Part shown: positions 59,052 to 64,000 of the stretch, piece by piece
Layout: each line of letters begins with the position of its first letter
How positions within the stretch are numbered: the first letter of the stretch is position 1
Origin: Bdellovibrio sp047344985
Lineage (GTDB): Bacteria; Bdellovibrionota; Bdellovibrionia; Bdellovibrionales; Bdellovibrionaceae
NCBI RefSeq assembly: GCF_047344985.1
Contig: NZ_CP178861.1
Location: forward strand, 62,001-126,000
DNA: 64,000 nucleotides
Reading direction: 5' to 3'
Position numbers and translations under genes: made by a program
Notes under the pieces: generated by a model
What the model was told of the DNA's origin: nothing
What the model saw: the letters and a program-made list of their open reading frames with translations, nothing else
Database searches by the model: none

Positions 59052-59566
59052 TTTTTCAACGTATAGATATCAGGATAATTTCTTCCGACTTCTTCGGAGT
59101 CCATTCCGTATCCAACCACATAGCGATCGTCGATCGTTTTACCAATGTAGTCTGCTTTGATCGGCAATTCACGACGAGCTGGTTTATCCAACAACGTCAC
59201 GATTTTCAAAGAGGCTGGAGCTGAAGCAAACAAACGGCTTCTTAGGAAACTCAAAGTACGGCCCGTATCGATGATTTCTTCCACGATCAAAACGTGTTTT
59301 CCCGCGATATTTACAGAAATATCTTTAACGATTTTAATGGCGCCACCACGTTCAACTGCTTGCACGTGAACGAAGTCGACTTGTTGTGGAAGTTCCACTT
59401 TGCGCATCAAATCCGCTGTGAAGTGAACAGAGCCACGCAAAGGACAAATGAAAACAACTTCTTTCCCCTCGTAATCGTGTTCGATTTGTTGTGCAAGATT
59501 TTCGATAAGCTCTTTGATCTCATCGCTAGTTAGGAAAGGAACCATTTGTTCTTTAAGTTGTGCCAT
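59048..59566 (-). CDS. hpt: Hypoxanthine phosphoribosyltransferase
   Basis: The protein has 172 residues and converts hypoxanthine or guanine with PRPP to IMP or GMP. The PRPP motif is VLIVEEIIDTGRTLSFL and the hood residues are in FICPLRGSVHFTADLMRK. YVVGYGMDSEEVGRNYPDIY near the end is typical of bacterial Hpt. It is the last gene of a run with the TPR protein and bamD (9-base gap). It fits salvage of prey purines. Confidence 0.95.
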   Translation of the reverse strand: MAQLKEQMVPFLTSDEIKELIENLAQQIEHDYEGKEVVFICPLRGSVHFTADLMRKVELPQQVDFVHVQAVERGGAIKIVKDISVNIAGKHVLIVEEIIDTGRTLSFLRSRLFASAPASLKIVTLLDKPARRELPIKADYIGKTIDDRYVVGYGMDSEEVGRNYPDIYTLKN

Positions 59567-59575
59567 TGTTGCCTC

Positions 59576-60298
59576 TTACAAATCGATGGATGTGATGCCA
59601 GCCGCCTGAGCCATTTTCAAATAGCGCAAGGCTTCGGGGTGTTGTGGGTCCCGAATAAGGATATTCTCCCATTGTTCAGTGGCTTCAGCAATATTGTTTG
59701 AATTGTAGTAAATAGCTCCAAGCTTTAGGCGAGCTGGAATAAGGTGTGGATACTCGCGAATCAAAGCTTTCAGATCTTTAATCGCGCGCTCGCTTTGGCC
59801 TAATTGAACGTAAACCTCGGCAATTCGCAAAGTCACTTCGGCTTTTCTGCTGGAAAGTTTTTGCGCCTTCAAAAGTTGTTCAAGAGCTTCGTTATAACGT
59901 TTGTACTGATAGTAAAGATCCGCAAGTTCTTCGTGCTTGGAAGCGAGTTTTTCATCTACGAACGGATCTTGTTTGCCGGACTTCTTCTCAAGCTGAACTT
60001 GAGCATCCAAGAAAACTTGTTTTCCTTCGTCATATTTTCCAAGGTCATTCAAGATGATCGAAAGACCGACGCTGGCGTCAGTGTATGTCGGGTCGATCTC
60101 AAGCGCACGTTTGAAAGTTTTAATGGCTTTGCTGAACTGACCTTTATCGTAAGAGATTGTCGCCAGCATTTGATAAACTTCAGGATTGCGTGTGTTTTGT
60201 AGCAACATTTGATTCAAGATAGGTTCCGCCATCTTGTAATTCCCGTTGATAAAATATCCGCGGGCTTCTGAAAGCATGTCATCATGAAGAGCGTTCAT
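59576..60298 (-). CDS. TPR-repeat protein
   Basis: The protein has 240 residues, almost entirely tetratricopeptide repeats (ARGYFINGNYKMAEPILNQML, AIKTFKRALEIDPTYTDASVGL, LYYQYKRYNEALEQLLKAQKL). No signal peptide is visible, so it may be cytoplasmic. It starts in the stop of bamD (TAATG), so the two are made together. The partner is unknown. Confidence 0.85.
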   Translation of the reverse strand: MNALHDDMLSEARGYFINGNYKMAEPILNQMLLQNTRNPEVYQMLATISYDKGQFSKAIKTFKRALEIDPTYTDASVGLSIILNDLGKYDEGKQVFLDAQVQLEKKSGKQDPFVDEKLASKHEELADLYYQYKRYNEALEQLLKAQKLSSRKAEVTLRIAEVYVQLGQSERAIKDLKALIREYPHLIPARLKLGAIYYNSNNIAEATEQWENILIRDPQHPEALRYLKMAQAAGITSIDL

Positions 60299-61038
60299 TA
60301 TTCGATCTCCTTCTGAGCTGCTTTAAGCTCGCTGCTGCCAGGGAACTCGCGCGCTAAAACTTCCGTATATTTTTTTGCTTTTGGAGAATCACCGATTTTC
60401 TGCGCGCAGATCGCTGCACGAGAAAGGGCTTTCGCATCAAAACCCAGGCTGCGATAGTTGTTATAAAGTCCTTCGTAGCGTCCCAAAGCACTGTCGAAGA
60501 TTTTACGTTTGAAGTAGAAATCCGCGATGTATTCTTCTTTTTCCGCAAGCATTTTGATCGCAGCCGTGCGCTTTTCTTTGGCTTCAGCGACGTGCTGAGA
60601 GTTTGGATATTTCTTAATAAGTTCCGATAGATTTAAGATGGCATCGTTTGCTTGAGTTAAGTCGCGATCAATCGATGAAGGAAGTTGGTTGAAGTAACTC
60701 ATACCGATGCGGAACTGAACATAGTCAGAGTTTGGAGCTGTCGGGTGAAGTTCTTTGAACATCTGATAAGCGACTTGTGCTTCAGCGTAAGATTCTTGTT
60801 TGTAGTAAACATCGGCAATCGCAAGTTCTGCTTTTGTTGCGAAGTTGCTGTATGGAAATTTATTTTTCACTTCCGTGTAACGACGAATAGCTTCTTCGTA
60901 ACGCTCACCTTGATCGAACTCTTCCGCAATAGCGAAAGCGCCTTCCGGTGTGTTGGAATTTTTCTCAATAGATGAACAGCCTGAAAGCAAAACTCCCATG
61001 GCCGCCGCGATTGTTATGACTCGGAGCGTTTTTAGCAT
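60298..61038 (-). CDS. bamD: Outer-membrane assembly lipoprotein BamD
   Basis: The protein has 246 residues. The lipobox LLSGC places Cys21. TPR-like repeats follow in the BamD pattern (AEEFDQGERYEEAIRRYTEVKNKFPYSNFATKAEL, AYQMFKELHPTAPNSDYVQFRIGMSYF, SELIKKYPNSQHVAEAKEK). BamD is the essential lipoprotein of the BAM complex that folds outer-membrane proteins. The length is usual. Confidence 0.93.
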   Translation of the reverse strand: MLKTLRVITIAAAMGVLLSGCSSIEKNSNTPEGAFAIAEEFDQGERYEEAIRRYTEVKNKFPYSNFATKAELAIADVYYKQESYAEAQVAYQMFKELHPTAPNSDYVQFRIGMSYFNQLPSSIDRDLTQANDAILNLSELIKKYPNSQHVAEAKEKRTAAIKMLAEKEEYIADFYFKRKIFDSALGRYEGLYNNYRSLGFDAKALSRAAICAQKIGDSPKAKKYTEVLAREFPGSSELKAAQKEIE

Positions 61039-61072
61039 AGAAGTAAATCATATTTTGGTCCAGGACCCGCTG

Positions 61073-61861
61073 TCAACGCGTCATCAGCAGAGCGGATTTT
61101 TTAATCCACCCCGTAAGAGAACCTGGGTAGGTGACTTGAACCCAATCGCCCTGAGTTTCATGAGCGATCACTTCCATTCCGCCGTAAAGATCAAGAATTG
61201 CGACCTGATTGTCCCCGGGAGCTGTTTGCAGAGAGACTTTTTCGTCAATGATAGTTCCTCGCAATACCGTGGAATCATAGACTTTCAGAGCTAAAAGCCC
61301 TGTAAATATCACAAAAGCGAGACTCAAAAGAGTGCCGATGATGGGAAAGCCCGGCATCGATTTTTCCTCTTCCACCGCTTTTCTTCGACGCCCGCCATAA
61401 GAAAGCAAAATCCAACCCGCAGCGAAAAGAGAAAGAGCTGAAAGAATCAGGTACGCAGACAGAGGAACAGGCTGCAGCAAACTGGCGCGCAAAGATTCGT
61501 AAGTTTCAATTTGATGAGGAACTTCCTTCACTTGCATTTGCGAGAGAGCAAACTTCAATCCCGCTTTTGCCGTGGAAAGTTCTGGATCCGAGGCCAAAGC
61601 TTTGCGCAGAAGGCCAATCGAGAGAGGCTTTTTTCCCAATTGAAACTCTGCGAGAGCGAGATTCGTCAAGGTCGTCGCGTTATACGGATCTTTGTCCAGT
61701 GCCTGCGCGAAAACTTCGCGAGCCTTTGTATAATCTTTTGCGAGATAAAGCTGAGTGCCTTGTTTAAATAACTCTGCGGAAGAAGATCCAGTTTGCGCCA
61801 CAACGAGAGTGGGCAAAACGAGTGACAGAAAGAACACAGAGAGAAATTTCAGTTTCGACAT
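61073..61861 (-). CDS. BatE-like protein with TPR, two membrane helices and SH3 domain
   Basis: The protein has 262 residues with a signal peptide (to about residue 22). TPR repeats cover about 28-120. Two helices lie at about 138-155 and 172-192, and the last 60 residues are a bacterial SH3 domain (KVSLQTAPGDNQVAILDLYGGMEVIAHETQGDWVQVTYPGSLTGWIKKS). This order is seen in BatE of Bat operons; the other bat genes would lie elsewhere. It stands alone here. Confidence 0.82.
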   Translation of the reverse strand: MSKLKFLSVFFLSLVLPTLVVAQTGSSSAELFKQGTQLYLAKDYTKAREVFAQALDKDPYNATTLTNLALAEFQLGKKPLSIGLLRKALASDPELSTAKAGLKFALSQMQVKEVPHQIETYESLRASLLQPVPLSAYLILSALSLFAAGWILLSYGGRRRKAVEEEKSMPGFPIIGTLLSLAFVIFTGLLALKVYDSTVLRGTIIDEKVSLQTAPGDNQVAILDLYGGMEVIAHETQGDWVQVTYPGSLTGWIKKSALLMTR

Positions 61862-61999
61862 AGCTCTACAAGTTTACAGATAAAAGTCTTTCCGTGTCTA
61901 CCACGTGTCTTGTCTTAGTCCTGACCCAGGAGTAAACTGGACGGGCATTTTACATAACAATGGGTCCAAGGAATTTAGGATGGATCCGCGAAAGGTATT

Positions 62000-63376
62000 A
62001 TGAGTTCTCTTGTAGGTCATCAGATACAGCAATCCGAAAAAATTAAAACGTTGGTTCAAGATCTTGTGAACGAAGTGACAAAACTAAATTCACAAATTTC
62101 GGGAATTCGTGCTCCTCTTGATGAGTTCAAAGAAGCAGGAAAGCAAAAATTTGATTCTACTGGTCAGTTCCGTGGTCGTCCGTTGCATTATCCTTACATG
62201 GGAACAGGTTCAGGCCGTGGTCCTTATGTAGAACTTGAAGACGGCAGCGTGAAATTGGATTTGATCAATGGGATCGGCATTCACTTGATGGGTCACGCAA
62301 ATCCTCGCGTGATGACAGCAGCGGTGCGTGGATCTTTGGCTGATATTTTGACTCAAGGAAATCTTCAACCGAATAACGAATACCGTTTGTTCACAGAAAA
62401 AATGGTGAAGATCGCAAGCAAAAAAAGTCGTCTGAAATATGCCTGGATTGCGACTTGCGGAACGATGGCCAATGAAAATGCGTTGAAACTTTCTCGTCAA
62501 AAAAATTCTCCAGCGCGTTTTGCGATGAGCTTTAAAGATGCTTTCGCGGGTCGTTCAACAATGATGGCGGAAGTCACTGACAACCCCGCTTACAAACAAG
62601 GTTTGCCTGAATACCATGAAGTCTTGCGCGTTCCGTTCTTTGATAAACGCGATCCGCGTTCTGGCGAAAAAGCTTTGAGCGTTATGAAAGAACACGTGGC
62701 AAAACACGAAGGTAACATCTCTGTTTTCGGTTTTGAACCGATGCTTGGAGAGGGCGGATATCAAGCGGCTCCTCGTGAGTTCTTTGTTCCACTTCTTGAT
62801 TTCTGTAAGTCTAAAAACATCGCGGTATGGGCGGATGAAGTGCAAACTTTCACTCGCACCGGAGAATACTTTGCGTTTGAAACTTTAGATATCGGTCAAT
62901 ACATCGATATCTGCACGATTGCGAAAACGGCGCAAATCGGTGCAACTCTTTACACAGAAGAATACAATCCAAAACCAGGTTTGATCGCGGGAACATTCTC
63001 AGGCTCCACTCCTTCTTTGAGCGCGGGTATGGAAATGCTCGACATGCTTTCTGAAGGTTATTTGGGACCTGATGGTCGCATCATGAAAATCCACAAACGT
63101 TTCATTGACGGTATCAACCGTATGAATGAAACGACTTGCAAAGGAATTGCACAAGATGCGGGTGGTATGGGCTTGATGATCGCCTTCACTCCGCATGATG
63201 GAAAAAAAGAAAGTGTGAATGCCTTCTTGAATAAACTTTATCAAAACGGCGTGATTGCTTTCCCTTGCGGTAAAGATCCAGTGCGCGCTCGTTTCTTGGT
63301 GCCAGCGATCATTCAAGACGAAGACATCGACATCGCTTTGAAAATGATTGAGAAAACTTTGCTCGAAGGAGTTTAG
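62000..63376 (+). CDS. Class III (acetylornithine/lysine-type) PLP aminotransferase
   Basis: The protein has 458 residues. PLP-binding elements: CGTMANENALKLSR, WADEVQTFTRTGEYFAF with the Asp that holds the pyridine N, and the Schiff-base Lys309 in TIAKTAQIGATL. GTFSGSTPSLSAG is the second phosphate contact. The N-terminal 40 residues are a helical extension. Closest types are acetylornithine or lysine epsilon-aminotransferases; the exact substrate is not settled. AAAGG precedes the ATG. The next gene starts directly after the stop. Confidence 0.85.
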   Translation: MSSLVGHQIQQSEKIKTLVQDLVNEVTKLNSQISGIRAPLDEFKEAGKQKFDSTGQFRGRPLHYPYMGTGSGRGPYVELEDGSVKLDLINGIGIHLMGHANPRVMTAAVRGSLADILTQGNLQPNNEYRLFTEKMVKIASKKSRLKYAWIATCGTMANENALKLSRQKNSPARFAMSFKDAFAGRSTMMAEVTDNPAYKQGLPEYHEVLRVPFFDKRDPRSGEKALSVMKEHVAKHEGNISVFGFEPMLGEGGYQAAPREFFVPLLDFCKSKNIAVWADEVQTFTRTGEYFAFETLDIGQYIDICTIAKTAQIGATLYTEEYNPKPGLIAGTFSGSTPSLSAGMEMLDMLSEGYLGPDGRIMKIHKRFIDGINRMNETTCKGIAQDAGGMGLMIAFTPHDGKKESVNAFLNKLYQNGVIAFPCGKDPVRARFLVPAIIQDEDIDIALKMIEKTLLEGV

Positions 63377-64000
63377 TTGGATTTTATCGAGGCCTGCAGG
63401 CAGCTTATCTCCATCGATAGCACACCCACTCACGGCAATAGAGACCTAGCGCGGTGGGTGGCGGCTTTTTGCCGTCAAAAGGGTTTGTACGTCGAAGAGC
63501 AGGAAGAAGTAGTCGGCGATCTTGTGCAAGTGAACGTGATCGCGCGTCCGACGGAAGAAAGACCTGCAGCCGAGATGTTGTTGCAAACGCATCTCGACAC
63601 AGTAGATCCGGGGCCTTTCTCTTTGTGGACGGAAACAGGGGCAAATCCCTTTGATGCTCACATCATTGATGGAAAGATCCATGGTTTGGGCGCAGCTGAC
63701 GTAAAGCTTGATTTTTTGTGTAAGCTTGAAGCCGTGGCTTCTTTTGGTAAAAACCGAGCGTGGCGTTTGCCTCCGGTTTTGGTGGGAACTTTCGGGGAAG
63801 AATCGGGAATGCAAGGGGCACTGAAGCTCATTCGCAAAAACAAAGTCTCTGCAAAGATGGCTTTGATCGGGGAGCCTAGCGACTTGCAAGTGATCAACGC
63901 GGCCAAAGGTTTTGCGAGTGTTGAAATTCGTGTGCCGTTTTCAGAAGAGGAAACTCGTTATCGCCAAGAACACAACTTGCGTGAAAGTACTTCGACGCAA
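63377..64000 (+). CDS. M20-family metallopeptidase/deacylase (5' part; cut by window edge)
   Basis: About 208 codons are visible. TTG at 63377 follows AAGGAG by five bases and directly follows the aminotransferase stop. M20 metal-site blocks are in order: THLDTVDPGPF, GLGAADVKLDF, GTFGEESGMQGA and GEPSDL. This fits ArgE, DapE or N-acetyl-lysine deacetylase (LysK)-type enzymes. Together with the aminotransferase it suggests an N-acetylated amino-acid pathway, either arginine/lysine synthesis or breakdown. Confidence 0.85.
   Translation, partial: MDFIEACRQLISIDSTPTHGNRDLARWVAAFCRQKGLYVEEQEEVVGDLVQVNVIARPTEERPAAEMLLQTHLDTVDPGPFSLWTETGANPFDAHIIDGKIHGLGAADVKLDFLCKLEAVASFGKNRAWRLPPVLVGTFGEESGMQGALKLIRKNKVSAKMALIGEPSDLQVINAAKGFASVEIRVPFSEEETRYRQEHNLRESTSTQ

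Noticed and set aside
1..64000. CRISPR array, prophage, insertion sequence or rRNA operon
   Set aside because: No spaced direct repeats, transposase, integrase, phage structural gene or rRNA sequence was seen.

Overview
The window reads as chromosome of a predatory bacterium of the Bdellovibrio group (Bdellovibrionota). The main reason is gene order: groES-groEL, then a small exported protein and an RHS/YD-repeat protein that together look like the host-interaction (hit) locus, directly followed by a type IVb (Flp/Tad) pilus operon. From memory the same neighbourhood occurs in B. bacteriovorus HD100. Base composition looks moderate (roughly mid-40s % GC by eye). Coding density is high, with many exported proteins, lipoproteins and TPR proteins. 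No rRNA, insertion sequence, prophage or CRISPR array was seen. No stretch over about 300 bases lacks a gene or tRNA.

Layout. 1-5500: a cut exported protein, a DUF2461 protein, then rpmE2, prfA, prmC and murA. A palindromic element of about 125 bp sits right behind prfA. 5.5-11.2 kb: a giant TPR protein, a small membrane protein, serS, tRNA-Ser(UGA) and a DedA protein. 11.2-16.8 kb: a cyclase-like sensor with HEAT-type repeats, an HExxH exported protein, and a divergent papain-like protease with a DUF333 protein. 17-22.4 kb: a lipoprotein, a guanine deaminase-type enzyme, a three-gene operon (large lipoprotein, caspase-like protein, small exported protein) and queF. 22.4-26.2 kb: an NtrC-type regulator with a hybrid histidine kinase, then tRNA-Ser(GCU) and tRNA-Arg. 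26.3-34.6 kb: a FecR protein, a TPR/beta-barrel protein, a lipoprotein with four repeated domains and a CHASE2 cyclase, which together suggest an envelope sensing module. 34.6-38.4 kb: tRNA-Asn followed by an AT-richer two-gene cassette, a type IIG-like restriction-modification protein coupled to a divergent cold-shock-domain protein. 38.5-47.8 kb: a CapA-type phosphatase, groESL, small enzymes, two beta-barrel proteins and a CheY-like regulator. 47.8-57.6 kb: hit locus and tad operon, all on the minus strand. 57.8-64 kb: membrane proteins, hpt, a TPR protein, bamD, a BatE-like protein, then a class III aminotransferase followed by a cut M20 peptidase.

Regulation visible in sequence. Two sigma-28 (FliA)-like promoters, both TAAA-N16-GCCGAT(A/T)(A/T), precede flp and the cpaE-cpaF fusion, which suggests the pilus is co-regulated with motility in free-swimming cells. 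Three sigma-54-like -24/-12 promoters precede small exported protein genes, and an NtrC-type activator is encoded in the window. Two genes have their ribosome binding site inside a strong hairpin.

The candidates for an undescribed system are (i) the type IIG protein with its cold-shock-domain partner next to tRNA-Asn, (ii) the caspase-like operon at 18-21.8 kb, and (iii) the fused TadZ/TadA pilus motor and leaderless pilin-like protein in the tad operon. All functional statements are from reading the sequence and from memory of families; no search was run.
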